A stretch of 41,043 nt of DNA from JAHCIE01 sp034431435 (lineage in GTDB: Bacteria; Chloroflexota; Anaerolineae; Epilineales; JAHCIE01). Below, piece after piece: positions 32,993-41,043 of this stretch. Each line of letters opens with the position of its first letter. The first letter of the stretch is position 1. The notes beneath the pieces were generated by a model. It worked only from the letters and a program-made list of their open reading frames with translations, was not told the DNA's origin and made no database searches. The position numbers and the translations under genes were made by a program. The stretch is from NCBI GenBank assembly GCA_034431435.1, contig DAOUDG010000095.1, positions 1-41,043 on the forward strand. Reading direction: 5' to 3'.

Positions 32993-33739
32993 ATGGGCCG
33001 TCCAGTCGCCCTCGTCACTGGCGCGGGTCGCGGCATCGGACGCGCCATCGCCCTGGCCTTCGCCGGGCAGGGCTACGCCGTCGGCGTCAACGACATCAAC
33101 GCGGCCACTGCCCAGGCCGTCGCCGCTGAGATTGTCGGGCAGGGCAACGAAAGTCTGGCGCTGGCGGGCGACGTGTCGGACCCGCCAACGGTAGCGCGCC
33201 TGGTCAACGCGACGGCGGACGCCTTCGGCGGCCTGACCGCGATGGTCAACAATGCGGGCATCGAGCCACGCGCTAGTATCCTCGACATGGATCCGGCCGA
33301 GTGGGACGCGGTGCAGGCCGTCAACCTGCGCGGCGTCTTCCTGGGAACCCAGGCCGCCGGCCGCGTCATGCGCCCAGCAGGTCGCGGCTCCATCGTCAAT
33401 ATCTCCAGCATCGCCGGCAAAGCCACCCCCCTCCCGATGCGCTCGGCGTACGCGGCCAGTAAGGCCGGCGTCGTTGGCTTCACGAAAGAGGCCGCCCGCG
33501 AGTTCGCCGCCTATGGCGTGCGGGTCAACGCCGTCTGCCCCGGCGTGATCGCCACCGAGATGACCGCCCACGCCCGCTCCGACCCGGCGCAGCTATCGGC
33601 GTGGCTGGCGGGCATCCCCCTCGGTCGCCTGGGCGAGCCGGAGGACGTCGCGCAGCTCGTTGTCTTCCTCTGCTCCGACGCGGCCGCCTACATCACCGGC
33701 CAGGCCATTCACGTTGACGGGGGCCGGGTGATGGCCTAG
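32993..33739 (+). CDS. Short-chain dehydrogenase/reductase (FabG-like)
   Basis: A classical SDR of 248 residues: TGAGRGIG (9-16) binds NAD(P), NNAG is at 86-89, N111 is present, and the catalytic set is S138/S139, Y153 and K157. The ending YITGQAIHVDGGRVM is typical of FabG and related 3-oxoacyl or sugar-alcohol dehydrogenases. It lies before an enoyl-CoA hydratase, so an acyl-CoA substrate is likely but not certain. Confidence 0.92.
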   Translation: MGRPVALVTGAGRGIGRAIALAFAGQGYAVGVNDINAATAQAVAAEIVGQGNESLALAGDVSDPPTVARLVNATADAFGGLTAMVNNAGIEPRASILDMDPAEWDAVQAVNLRGVFLGTQAAGRVMRPAGRGSIVNISSIAGKATPLPMRSAYAASKAGVVGFTKEAAREFAAYGVRVNAVCPGVIATEMTAHARSDPAQLSAWLAGIPLGRLGEPEDVAQLVVFLCSDAAAYITGQAIHVDGGRVMA

Positions 33740-33759
33740 CTATCCAGAAACGGTTGACG

Positions 33760-33773
33760 CTTCAAAATTGAAG
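33760..33773. promoter_or_regulatory. Palindrome before the enoyl-CoA hydratase gene
   Basis: CTTCAA-AA-TTGAAG is a perfect 6-bp inverted repeat, AT-richer than its surroundings, 17 bases before the ATG at 33791. It overlaps a TTGACG hexamer (33754-33759) that could be a -35. It could be a regulator site or simply a weak leader hairpin. Confidence 0.35.
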
Positions 33774-33790
33774 GTCACAGGAGACATCGG

Positions 33791-34564
33791 ATGCCTTACG
33801 AAACCATTCTCGTCGAACCCGATCCCCCCCTCGCGATTGTGCGCCTCAACCGCCCCAAGGTGCTCAACGCCCTCAATAGCACCGTCATCGCTGAGCTGGT
33901 CGATGCCCTTGAGAGCCTCGACCGTGACCCGGCAGTGCGCTGCATCATCCTCACCGGCAACGAGCGCGCCTTTGCCGCCGGGGCCGACATCAGCGAGATG
34001 GCCGACCTGACCATCGCCGACCAGCTTCAGCGCGACCAGTTCGCCGCCTGGGACCGCATTCGCTGCGTGCGCAAGCCTCTCATCGCCGCCGTCAGTGGCT
34101 ACGCCCTGGGTGGCGGCTGTGAGGTCGCCCTCATGTGTGACCTGATCGTGGCCTCAGAGACGGCGCGCTTCGGCCAGCCGGAAATCAACCTGGGTATCAT
34201 CCCCGGCGCGGGCGGCACGCAGCGCTGGGCGCAGGCCGTCGGCAAGGCGCGGGCGATGGAGGTGTGCCTGACCGGCGACGCCATCACCGCCGAGCAGGCC
34301 CTGGCGTGGGGCCTGGTGAACCGCGTCGTACCTGCCGACACCTACCTGGATGAGGCCAGGGCGCTGGCCCTGAAACTCGCCGCCAAGCCACCCCTGGCGG
34401 CGCAGTTGGTCAAGGAAAGCGTGAACGACGTCTTCAACGACTACCTGGAGCGGGGCCTGACCGCCGAGCGCAAGAACTTCTACCTGCTGTTCGGAACTGA
34501 GGATCAGAAAGAAGGCATGCGCGCCTTCGTGGAGAAGCGTAAGCCAGAGTGGACGGGACGGTAG
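33791..34564 (+). CDS. Enoyl-CoA hydratase / crotonase family
   Basis: Adds water across the double bond of trans-2-enoyl-CoA in beta-oxidation or a similar acyl-CoA route. The protein has 257 residues. The oxyanion-hole segment is AFAAGADISEM, and the two catalytic glutamates are E111 (GGGCEVALMCD) and E131 (GQPEINLGIIPGAGGTQR), 20 residues apart as in the rat enzyme. AGGAG lies upstream of the ATG. With the SDR upstream and the ADP-forming acyl-CoA ligase elsewhere in the window it fits fatty or aromatic acid metabolism. The exact substrate is unknown. Confidence 0.93.
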   Translation: MPYETILVEPDPPLAIVRLNRPKVLNALNSTVIAELVDALESLDRDPAVRCIILTGNERAFAAGADISEMADLTIADQLQRDQFAAWDRIRCVRKPLIAAVSGYALGGGCEVALMCDLIVASETARFGQPEINLGIIPGAGGTQRWAQAVGKARAMEVCLTGDAITAEQALAWGLVNRVVPADTYLDEARALALKLAAKPPLAAQLVKESVNDVFNDYLERGLTAERKNFYLLFGTEDQKEGMRAFVEKRKPEWTGR

Positions 34565-34610
34565 GTTACGAACAACGACCCACCGTCGAGAGGATGAGTC
34601 TGCCCGCCCG

Positions 34611-35771
34611 ATGAGAAGCCCCAGGACCTTGCCGCCCGGCTACTGGACTGTCTGGGCGGCGACGCTGCTGTTTTTCGTCGCCTTCTACACGCTGCTCGTG
34701 CCGATGCCCTTGTATCTCGAGGGCATCGGCGTTTCGGACTGGCTCATCGGCGTCATCATGGGCGCGTTTGGCATCGCCTCCCTTGTGGCGCGTCCGCTGG
34801 CCGGTATCGCCGCCGACCGGGTCGACCGGCGGGCCGTGCTGGGCGCGGGGGCAGCGTCCCTGGTCGTCGGCGCCGCCGGTGTCGCTCTGACCACCGCGCC
34901 CGCCGTCCTGTTCGGCCTGCGCCTGCTGCAGGCGGTTGGTTATGTCGCCTTCACTACAGCGGGCACTGCTCTGGTCTCAGATATGGCGCACCCTGAGCAT
35001 CGCGCCCAGACCCTGGCCCTCTTTGGGATTGCCGCCAACGTCGCGATGGTCATGACGCCAGCCGCCATTAGCGCCGTCCTGGGTGTGCTGACCATCCAGG
35101 GCGCGCTGCTCCTCGCGGCGGCCCTGGCTACCGTGGCCGGGCTGATGGTGCTGCGGGTACAGGCCGCGCCGCCCGCTGAGAGGCCCCCGGCCCGCTGGCG
35201 CAGGCTGCTGCGGCCGCCTGGGCCACTGTTGATTCCCATGCTGGCCGCGTGGATCATGGGCCTCGGCTTCGGCGCGTACCTCCAGTTTCTGCCTCTGCTG
35301 GCCGAGCGGCGCGGCATCCCCGCCGCCGGGTTGGTCTACACCGTCTACGGTGTCAGCATCATCCTGACACGGCTCGCCACCGGTCGCCGCCTGGACGGCC
35401 CGGGGCGCGGCAACCTGCTGCGGCTCGGCTATCTCCTCCTGGCGAGCGGCCTGGCCCTGCTGGCCGTCGCGTACTCGCTGCCCCTGCTCATGGTCGGTGC
35501 AGCGGGCGTGGCCGTGGCGGGCGGCATCATCCATCCGGCTCTCATCGCCATTCACGTCGAGCGCATGCCTGTCGCCGAGCGTGGGCGAGCCGTGGCCTTC
35601 TTCTACCTGGGCTTCGACCTGGGCATCGGGCTGGGCGCGTGGCTACTGTCGCCCATCCTGCAAAACCTGGGCGTCACGGGCATGTACGCCGCTGCCGCTC
35701 TCATCTCCGTCGCCGGCGTCCTCCTCGTTCCCAGCGTCGCCCGCCGCCTCGTCCCCACCTCGGCTACATAG
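34611..35771 (+). CDS. Major facilitator superfamily transporter
   Basis: A 386-residue membrane protein with about twelve hydrophobic helices in two sets of six. The loop between helices 2 and 3 reads RPLAGIAADRVDRRAVL, the G-x3-D-R-x-x-RR type signature of the superfamily. The central loop (about 190-210) is basic and proline-rich. The set resembles drug or metabolite exporters of the MFS_1 group. It follows the enoyl-CoA hydratase by 46 bases in the same direction. Substrate and direction are unknown. Confidence 0.9.
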   Translation: MRSPRTLPPGYWTVWAATLLFFVAFYTLLVPMPLYLEGIGVSDWLIGVIMGAFGIASLVARPLAGIAADRVDRRAVLGAGAASLVVGAAGVALTTAPAVLFGLRLLQAVGYVAFTTAGTALVSDMAHPEHRAQTLALFGIAANVAMVMTPAAISAVLGVLTIQGALLLAAALATVAGLMVLRVQAAPPAERPPARWRRLLRPPGPLLIPMLAAWIMGLGFGAYLQFLPLLAERRGIPAAGLVYTVYGVSIILTRLATGRRLDGPGRGNLLRLGYLLLASGLALLAVAYSLPLLMVGAAGVAVAGGIIHPALIAIHVERMPVAERGRAVAFFYLGFDLGIGLGAWLLSPILQNLGVTGMYAAAALISVAGVLLVPSVARRLVPTSAT

Positions 35772-35799
35772 TCAACCAGAGTCTGGTGTCTGCCATGCC

Positions 35800-35848
35800 A
35801 CACAGGGCACGAAGAGGGCTATCATGTCCCGTTCTCCGTGCCCTGTGT
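35800..35848. terminator. Stem-loop between converging MFS and DUF362 genes
   Basis: Perfect 12-bp arms (ACACAGGGCACG 35800-35811 and CGTGCCCTGTGT 35837-35848) enclose 25 bases. It sits in the 120-base gap between two convergent genes, so it would serve both strands. No strong T-run is seen. Confidence 0.6.
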
Positions 35849-35891
35849 ACCTCTGTACCCTTAGCGCGATTGAGCGTCCAGGCGGCGTCCC

Positions 35892-37067
35892 TTACGCCAG
35901 CAGGATTTCGCGGAGACGGTCGGCGTAGGTGGCGCTGGCGGCGTCGTCGGTAATGAAGCGAATCCCTTGCGGCGCGTCGACGCCCAGCCCCAACTCCACG
36001 GCGCGCGCGATCTGCTGTAAGCCGAAGATCGACCCGTAGCTGACCTCTGGCGTCGTGCCGAACATGCGCAGTAGCGCCACCCCGACCGCATCCAGCGCCA
36101 CCCGGTCCGTGCCCGCCAGGACGACCCCAGGCGCGACTTTCTGGCCCTGGTCGGGGCCGCCGTTGACGAAGGCCTCCACGCCGTCCATGACCACCAGCGC
36201 AGGGGTGTAGGCGGTGTTGATCTCGGCGATCATGCGCCGCTGATGGGGCGAGCCGTGCAGCTCGGTCATGTAGTTGTGGCTATCGCCAGGCCGCAGCCGA
36301 GCCACCATACCCACCGCATTCTTGAGGGACAAAGTGAAGTGCCCGCCAAAGCGGTGCGTCTTGAGGTTGCACATCTGCACCAGCGCGTCACATTCCAGGC
36401 AGGGCTGCGCGAAGGGGAAGCCGCGCTTCCAGTGGCTATCCGGCGCGTCGACCATGACCCACTCGTTGGCAGCCAGCGTGTCGAAGGCCAGCAACCTGGC
36501 GTTCAGTTCCTGGGCCAGGCGGTCGACGCCCAATGTCGCCATCACCTTCGGCGTGTCGCCCATGCCGCTACGGTCAGCAATGGTGATCTCCCGCGCCCCC
36601 ATCACCCACAGCTGTTCCAGCAAGGCGCGCAGTGTTTCCAGGTGGGTGGAGCCGGGCGGGGGGTCCGCGCTGTTGAAGTTGGGCTTGAGCACCACGCGGC
36701 GGCCCCGCGCCGGATTCAGGCCAAGCAACTCAACCGCGCGCCGCACGCCCTCGGCGCGGTCGGTCGTCTTGACCAGAGCCACGCGCCCGACCAGGGCCTC
36801 GGCGGCCGCCGTGACCGTCGGCGTCGGTGCGGTTGTCACGGTGGCCGCCGGCGTGCGGGTGACAGTGGGGCGTGGCGTGGCGCTGGGCGCGGCGGTGGGG
36901 TCAGGGTGGGGGGTAGGGTGCATAGCGATGGCCTCCGCGGTCGAGGTGGGCGACGGGGGCGGGTCCGAGACCAGGTCACGACACGCTGCCAGCGCGCTCG
37001 ACGCCGCGACCGCGCCGCCCAGGGTCGCTGCCAGGCGTAGAAAATCGCGGCGATTGAGGCGTTGCAT
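35892..37067 (-). CDS. DUF362 domain protein, Tat-exported lipoprotein
   Basis: The protein has 391 residues from ATG 37067 (GGAGG six bases upstream; a GTG directly before it is the alternative). The N-terminus NRRDFLRLAA is a twin-arginine signal, followed by a hydrophobic stretch and a lipobox LAAC with the lipid-anchored Cys at residue 29. A Pro/Thr/Ala-rich linker (about 35-88) spaces the domain from the membrane. The DUF362 domain shows VLKPNFNSADPP, MCNLKTHRFGGHFTLSLKN and MDGVEAFVNGGP. The family is of unknown function, often found with ferredoxins; no Fe-S cluster cysteine motif is seen here. Confidence 0.9.
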   Translation of the reverse strand: MQRLNRRDFLRLAATLGGAVAASSALAACRDLVSDPPPSPTSTAEAIAMHPTPHPDPTAAPSATPRPTVTRTPAATVTTAPTPTVTAAAEALVGRVALVKTTDRAEGVRRAVELLGLNPARGRRVVLKPNFNSADPPPGSTHLETLRALLEQLWVMGAREITIADRSGMGDTPKVMATLGVDRLAQELNARLLAFDTLAANEWVMVDAPDSHWKRGFPFAQPCLECDALVQMCNLKTHRFGGHFTLSLKNAVGMVARLRPGDSHNYMTELHGSPHQRRMIAEINTAYTPALVVMDGVEAFVNGGPDQGQKVAPGVVLAGTDRVALDAVGVALLRMFGTTPEVSYGSIFGLQQIARAVELGLGVDAPQGIRFITDDAASATYADRLREILLA

Positions 37068-37089
37068 CACCGGCCTCCTTGCTCACTCG

Positions 37090-38001
37090 CTACTTGCCAG
37101 GCGAATCCGGGGGGCGCCGCATGGCATCCCGCAGCGCGCGATAGCCGATGACGTGCAGTCCCTGGTCGCGAACGAAGTCGCGTAGCTCGGAACTCATGAA
37201 CGTCCGATAATCGGCGACGCGCGCGGGCCAGTCGGGCGATAGGGCGCGGGATTCCGGTGTGTCGAGGCTGGGATGAATGATGAAGTTGGTGAGACCGGAC
37301 GGCACAGCAGCCAGCCGCGCTTTCGCAAGCGCCAGCCGATCGTCAGCCGTGGAAAGGGGCAGCACCTCAACGTGGTCGAAGGTGGGCAGCTGGGCCGCGG
37401 CGCGGTCGGCGAGCATCCGCTCGAGCGCCTCCACCGTCGCGGCCTCCATGCCCCGCTCGCGCATGGTTTCGCGGCGCAAGTGGGTCATGAACAGCGGCAC
37501 GCGATACTCCCGCGCCACCTGTCGATACGCGCCGAGGAATTTCCAGTGCAACAGGGTGAACATGTGGGTGTCGACGTGGGTCACATCGATACCGGCGGCG
37601 ACAGCGCGCGCTACCTGGGCGCGCACCTCCAGGCGCACGGCGTCTAGATCCGCCCCCTCCTCGACCTGGCGGCGCGTGCGGTAGAAGTAGCCTGCCCCAT
37701 CGACCAGGCCGCTGGCGGGGTCGCGGGTTGAGACTGGCCCCCAGCGCACCGTCTCCCACTCACTCGTCAGTGTCAGATGCACGCCAATGTCGGCCTGGGG
37801 CGAGCGTCGCGCGTAGGCTGCAACGGCGGGGAACCAGGCGCAGGGGACCATGACAGCGCCCGACGACACGAGGCCGAAATCCAGCAGTTCTATGAAGGCG
37901 GCGACAGAGCTATGCGACACGCCGATATCGTCGGCGTGCAGGACGACGACGCGATCCGTGTCAGCGAAACCCAGGCGGCGCAGGTAGGGGTTGGAAGCCA
38001 T
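37090..38001 (-). CDS. ChbG/YdjC-like carbohydrate deacetylase
   Basis: I chose ATG 38001 (303 residues; GAGG seven bases upstream) because the conserved strand VVVLHADDIGVSH starts 17 residues in and the longer frame upstream is unconserved. The metal site is made of D24/D25 (HADDIG), H75 (DIGVHLTLTSEW) and H142/H146 (THVDTHMF), all in place. The YdjC family removes acetyl groups from chito-oligosaccharides and similar sugars. The gene is separated by 22 bases from the downstream DUF362 gene and is probably co-transcribed with it. Confidence 0.9.
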   Translation of the reverse strand: MASNPYLRRLGFADTDRVVVLHADDIGVSHSSVAAFIELLDFGLVSSGAVMVPCAWFPAVAAYARRSPQADIGVHLTLTSEWETVRWGPVSTRDPASGLVDGAGYFYRTRRQVEEGADLDAVRLEVRAQVARAVAAGIDVTHVDTHMFTLLHWKFLGAYRQVAREYRVPLFMTHLRRETMRERGMEAATVEALERMLADRAAAQLPTFDHVEVLPLSTADDRLALAKARLAAVPSGLTNFIIHPSLDTPESRALSPDWPARVADYRTFMSSELRDFVRDQGLHVIGYRALRDAMRRPPDSPGK

Positions 38002-38412
38002 CCGCGACCTCTCGCGAGGAGTATGCCGAAAGAGGGCAAAGCCCTCAGCAACCCAACCTTGAGTGGCGTCGTCATGGGCTAGCTCGTATCCTGGTGTGCG
38101 CCTGTCAGCGTGAACGGCTGGTGTTCCTGTCAGCCCGTCGCTGCTGCGATTCACTCTATCAGTCAGCTGCTTTGTCTGACTGGTAGCGGGCGGCTTTCCG
38201 ATTGTAATTGAAAACCGCGCCAGGATTCGATGTCCCGCCGGGACGTACGCGTCACTCTCCAGATCACTGAAGGCTTCGCACTCCCACTATAGCATACTTG
38301 ACGGGCAAGGATGTGGATGCTCCTTCACACTGGGTAGACGAATCTCCACCCGCCGCTTGCGGCCCCCGGCGTTGTCGCGTATGATAGCCACATCCTGCAC
38401 CACGGAGTCCCC
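38002..38412. other. 411-base divergent intergenic region
   Basis: No gene is supported here. It holds a short hairpin GAGGGC-AAA-GCCCTC at 38032-38046 (in the leader of the deacetylase gene), a CAGTCAG/CTGACTG inverted repeat at about 38162-38180, a TCCCGCCGGGA palindrome near 38240, and overlapping TATGCT/TATAGT boxes near 38290 on the minus strand without a clear -35. The right end carries the promoter at 38357-38385. An open frame upstream of the deacetylase start exists but has no family match. Confidence 0.5.
38357..38385 (+). promoter_or_regulatory. Promoter of the class V aminotransferase gene
   Basis: TTGCGG (38357-38362) and TATGAT (38380-38385) are 17 bases apart. Transcription would begin near 38392, with GGAG six bases before the ATG at 38413. 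Confidence 0.55.
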
Positions 38413-39663
38413 ATGTCCGCCCTCGAGACCACCTTCGACGTGGCCCGCGTCCGCGCCTGCTTCCCCGCCTTGCAGCGCCGCCAGGGGAATCGCCTGCCCA
38501 TCTTCTTCGACAACCCCGGCGGCACCCAGGTTCCGCAGCCTGTCGCCGACGCCATGAGTCGCTACCTCCTGGAGACCAATGCCAACGTGCATGGCGGGTT
38601 CCGCACCTCCCGCCTGACCGATGCCGTCATTGCCGAGGCCCACCAGGCGGCCGCCGATCTGTTGGGCGCGGCGTCGCCCGACGAGATTATCTTCGGCCAG
38701 AACATGACGACGCTGACCTTCGCCTTGAGCCGCTCCCTGGCCCGCTGGCTCAAGCCCGGCGATGAGATCATCGTCACCCACCTCGACCACGACGCCAACA
38801 TCGCCCCCTGGCTGCTCGTCGCCCAGGACAGCGGCGCGGTCGTGCGCTGGGTAGATATCCACCCCGACGACGTGACCCTCAACCTGGACACCTACGCCGC
38901 CGCCCTGTCGCCCCAGACGCGCCTCGTCGCCGTGGGCTACGCCTCCAACGCCGTGGGAACCATCAACGACGTGGCGCGCATGGTACGCATGGCCCACGCC
39001 GTCGGCGCGCTGACCTACGTCGATGGCGTGCAGTCCGTACCCCATCTACCCACCGACGTGCAGGCCCTGGGAACCGACTTCCTGGCCTGCTCCGCGTACA
39101 AGTTCTTCGGCCCCCACGTGGGGTTGGTCTATGGCCGTCTCGACCTGCTGGAACGGCTGCCCGCCTATAAGGTGCGGCCCGCCACGAACCTGCCACCGGG
39201 CAAGTTCGAGACGGGCACGCAGAATCACGAGGGTCAGGCGGGCACGCTGGCCGCCATCGACTATCTGGCCTCCCTCGGCGGCGAGCAAGGCTCGCGCCGC
39301 GAGCGGCTGCAGCGCGGCATGGCGACGCTGCGGCGCTATGAGCAGGCGCTCGGCGAGCGCCTGCTGCGGGGCCTGCTGGGCATCCCCGACGTACGCATCG
39401 TCGGCATCACCGACGCATCCCGCCTCGACGAGCGCGTCCCGACGGTGTCGTTCACCCTCGACGGCCTGACACCCCAGGCGCTGGCGGCGGCCCTGGCCGA
39501 GCGGGACGTGTACGTCTGGGCCGGCAACTTCTACGCCCTCTCAGTCACCAGCCGCCTGGGTCTCGAACCCCACGGTATCCTGCGCGTTGGCCTGGCCCAC
39601 TACAACACGCTGGATGAGGTCGATCGCTTCCTGAACACCGTGGAGGCTATCCGCCGCGCCTGA
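38413..39663 (+). CDS. Cysteine desulfurase-like class V aminotransferase lacking the catalytic Cys
   Basis: A fold-type I PLP enzyme of 416 residues, close to the VC1184-type cysteine desulfurase-like subfamily (TIGR01976). Landmarks are FFDNPGGTQVP at the start, LDHDANIAPW, the YVDGVQSVPH aspartate and the cofactor lysine in LACSAYKFFGPHVGL. The segment where true desulfurases carry the reactive Cys loop reads DVYVWAGNFYAL with no Cys; the only cysteines are near residue 16 and beside the PLP lysine. So sulfur transfer from cysteine is doubtful, and a selenocysteine lyase- or kynureninase-like activity is equally open. It is a single-gene unit with its own promoter. Confidence 0.88.
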   Translation: MSALETTFDVARVRACFPALQRRQGNRLPIFFDNPGGTQVPQPVADAMSRYLLETNANVHGGFRTSRLTDAVIAEAHQAAADLLGAASPDEIIFGQNMTTLTFALSRSLARWLKPGDEIIVTHLDHDANIAPWLLVAQDSGAVVRWVDIHPDDVTLNLDTYAAALSPQTRLVAVGYASNAVGTINDVARMVRMAHAVGALTYVDGVQSVPHLPTDVQALGTDFLACSAYKFFGPHVGLVYGRLDLLERLPAYKVRPATNLPPGKFETGTQNHEGQAGTLAAIDYLASLGGEQGSRRERLQRGMATLRRYEQALGERLLRGLLGIPDVRIVGITDASRLDERVPTVSFTLDGLTPQALAAALAERDVYVWAGNFYALSVTSRLGLEPHGILRVGLAHYNTLDEVDRFLNTVEAIRRA

Positions 39664-39677
39664 GGCGGCGGCGAGGA

Positions 39678-39695
39678 CGGGGTGGCGCCGCCCCG
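39678..39695. terminator. GC-rich palindrome between converging genes
   Basis: CGGGGTGGCGCCGCCCCG is self-complementary over its whole length apart from one T-G pair and would fold with a tight four-base loop. It lies 15 bases after the aminotransferase stop and 10 before the end of the GH13 remnant. No T-run follows. Confidence 0.5.
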
Positions 39696-39704
39696 CGAGC
39701 GAGG

Positions 39705-40440
39705 CTACGGTGTCACCTCTAGCGCCACAGCCGAGCGCGGAGCGAGGCGTAGCCGTAACGCGCCCGCCTCGACGAGGTGCGTCGCCCCGTCCCACACATC
39801 TTTCAGCGCCGTCCCATCCGGCAGATAGCCAGCCATGTCAACGGTTACCACGCAGGTGGTCCGCCCGCTGTTCAGCGCGATCACGAGATGATCCACCGGC
39901 TGCCCCTCGCGCGCCAGGCGGCGACCATAGCTAAAGACCATTCCCTTGGCGTGGAGCGGGTCGAACGAGCCGCGCCGTAGCGCCGGGTGGGCATGTCGTA
40001 GCGCCGTGGCGCGCTTGAAGAACGGATACAGATCGCCCTCCCACCAGTCAGGCTCGTCCCACCGCATCGCACGGCGACTGTCGGGATCCTTCGCGCCGGG
40101 CTTGCCCACCTCGTCGCCGTAGAAGATGCTCGGTGCGCCGGGGTAGGTCATCTGGAACAGTGTCGCCAGCCGTAGCGCACTGGCGTCCCCCCGCGCCATC
40201 GTCAGGAAGCGAGCCGTGTCGTGGCTGTCCAGCAGATTGAGTTGCGCGGCGGTAACCTGCGGGTGATAGAGGCCCAGCAGGTCGCGTACACCCTGCGCGA
40301 AGCCGACCGCATCCAGTCGCGGAGCCGGATACAGCCCCGTGCCCATCACCAGCGTCTCATCGACGCGGTCACCGATGAAGAAGCTGATGCACAGCCGCGT
40401 GGACAGGTTGGCGGCTTTACCCTGCACTTCCAGGCTCACC
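39705..40440 (-). pseudogene. GH13 alpha-glucosidase/neopullulanase-type glycosidase, C-terminal third only
   Basis: The minus-strand frame ends at 39705 and carries the end of a GH13 barrel: the transition-state Asp in NLLDSHDTARFLT, YPGAPSIFYGDEVG, RRAMRWDEP, WWEGDLYPFFKR, then the beta-sandwich C domain to VALEVTP. Recognisable family sequence starts only near TRLCISFFIGDR (about 40400). The first two thirds of the barrel, including the nucleophile Asp and acid Glu, are missing, and about 20-30 unrelated residues (to 40496) precede it. It cannot be an active glycosidase. The cut coincides with a drop in GC content. Confidence 0.8.
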
Positions 40441-40554
40441 ATCACTATCGCTCTCGATCTTCCAGTCCGTCGTTGAGCGCGAAGCACGAGTCTCATTTAG
40501 AACAAGTGTCTTTCAGCACTGAAGCTAGCCACCGTATAGACACTACGACGACAG

Positions 40555-40764
40555 GTGGCCATACGTGTCAAGAAAGACCTGGAACTGTACAGGAATGAGG
40601 GCGAGGGGCGACCAGTATCTTCAATAGCTCTCCCCCAGCCCCTTATTTCGCTTAGGACATGCGAGTACTACGGAGCAGGAACACCGGTAGTAGCCGCTTC
40701 AGCATTCACGGTCGTACTTCCAGACGCAATCCCGGTTGCGACACCCGGTGACAGCGAATTATAA
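40555..40764 (+). pseudogene. Possible decayed GT4 glycosyltransferase C-terminus
   Basis: A 69-codon frame starting at GTG 40555 contains CEYYGAGTPVVAAS followed by VLPDAIPVATPGDSEL. This resembles the sugar-nucleotide region of group 1 glycosyltransferases (EYxAxGxPVVAS ... LPxxI ... VPPGDPEAL) but is compressed, and nothing upstream matches. There is no ribosome site. It may be a shortened relic or a chance likeness. Confidence 0.3.
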
Positions 40765-40993
40765 CCTTCCCAGTAGTACATGCAAGAGCAAGCTTCAAGC
40801 ACGCACGTCTGGCAGATTTCGAGTGTTTAGTCGCATTCACGTACAACTCACCTGCTCTGTTGTTGTCATCTACTCAAAAGAACAGGTTTTCGTTTGAGAT
40901 GGACACGTGTATAATACCGCACTTAAGTCATATCACGAGGAATAGGGCCGTTATACCAATTCGGGTTGGCAGTAGCGCATAAAAGGAGTATCC

Positions 40994-41043
40994 TTGCGGT
41001 CTGACAAGGTAGAGATGCGAGGGCACGATGTACAAGGCCATTC
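40994..41043 (+). CDS. Possible gene start running off the right edge
   Basis: TTG 40994 follows AAAAGGAG at a spacing of about five bases and stays open to the last base of the window. ATG 41028 in another frame, after GAGGG, is also open. At most 16 residues can be read, so no product can be named. Confidence 0.2.
   Translation, partial: MRSDKVEMRGHDVQGH

Larger units (their letters stand above)
40441..41043. other. AT-richer right-hand region without a clear intact gene
   Basis: From about 40440 the GC content is visibly lower than anywhere else in the window. Apart from a decayed glycosyltransferase-like frame (40555-40764) I see no supported gene. A TATAAT at 40911-40916 could be a -10, with a weak TTTTCG 17 bases upstream. 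Near the edge, AGGAG at 40985-40989 precedes a TTG at 40994, and GAGGG precedes an ATG at 41028; both frames are open to the end, so a plus-strand gene may begin here. Confidence 0.5.

Noticed and set aside
38002..38154. N-terminal extension of the ChbG/YdjC-like protein.
   Set aside because: The extra 51 residues have no family match, a hairpin lies within them, and ATG 38001 has a ribosome site and the right distance to the HADDIG motif.
1..41043. Search for tRNA, rRNA, CRISPR arrays, toxin-antitoxin or defence modules.
   Set aside because: No clover-leaf T-loop motif, repeat-spacer pattern or defence-type gene pair was found. The single VRR-NUC gene has no partner that would make a defence system.

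Overview
The window is a GC-rich, densely packed bacterial chromosome segment. It has many 1-4 base stop/start overlaps (ATGA, GTGA, TAATG) and strong intergenic stem-loops. A sigma70-type promoter can be read in front of many transcription units. The gene set fits a Chloroflexota (Anaerolineae/Caldilineae-like) genome: heptamer microsatellites of the CCAATCT/AGTCAGA type, a Tat lipoprotein with a Pro/Thr-rich linker, a fused LivH-LivM permease, an ADP-forming acyl-CoA synthetase and a phosphatidylinositol-type lipid cluster. This placement is an inference from gene content, not a phylogeny.

Layout. 1-115: 3' end of an IS transposase. 235-4597 (-): carAB for carbamoyl phosphate. 4785-8208 (+): ADP-forming acyl-CoA synthetase, a MarR regulator with a consensus promoter and SlyA-like box, and a methyltransferase. 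8479-12557 (-): inositol-1-phosphate synthase, an acyltransferase, a PimA-like glycosyltransferase and a CDP-alcohol phosphatidyltransferase, together an apparent phosphatidylinositol/PIM-like lipid pathway. 12671-15761 (-): VRR-NUC nuclease, prfB (intact only through a programmed +1 frameshift), ftsY and a Nudix hydrolase. 15839-23266 (+): a tightly coupled run of moaC, a threonine synthase-like enzyme, a methyltransferase, a polyprenyl-phosphate glycosyltransferase, a UbiA prenyltransferase, livHM and selD. 23330-31220 (+): fatty acid desaturase, fabF, rnc, an RmlD-like reductase and smc. 31298-32386 (-): secreted C39-like peptidase with TPRs. 32591-35771 (+): small hydrophobic protein, SDR, enoyl-CoA hydratase and MFS transporter. 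35892-38001 (-): DUF362 Tat lipoprotein and ChbG/YdjC-like deacetylase. 38413-39663 (+): class V aminotransferase-like protein. 39705-about 40440 (-): C-terminal third of a GH13 glycosidase. 40441-41043: AT-richer sequence with no convincing intact gene.

Two recoding events are the most informative signals. selD encodes its own catalytic selenocysteine as an in-frame UGA (codon 17, 22262-22264), with a bSECIS-like hairpin just downstream. prfB carries a canonical CUU-UGA-C frameshift site at codon 24. A plain ORF scan truncates both genes. The selD codon implies that the genome carries the whole selenocysteine decoding machinery (selA, selB, selC) elsewhere. I saw no tRNA, rRNA, CRISPR array or convincing phage/defence island. 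The right-hand end, where the GH13 gene stops abruptly at a composition change, looks like a rearrangement border.
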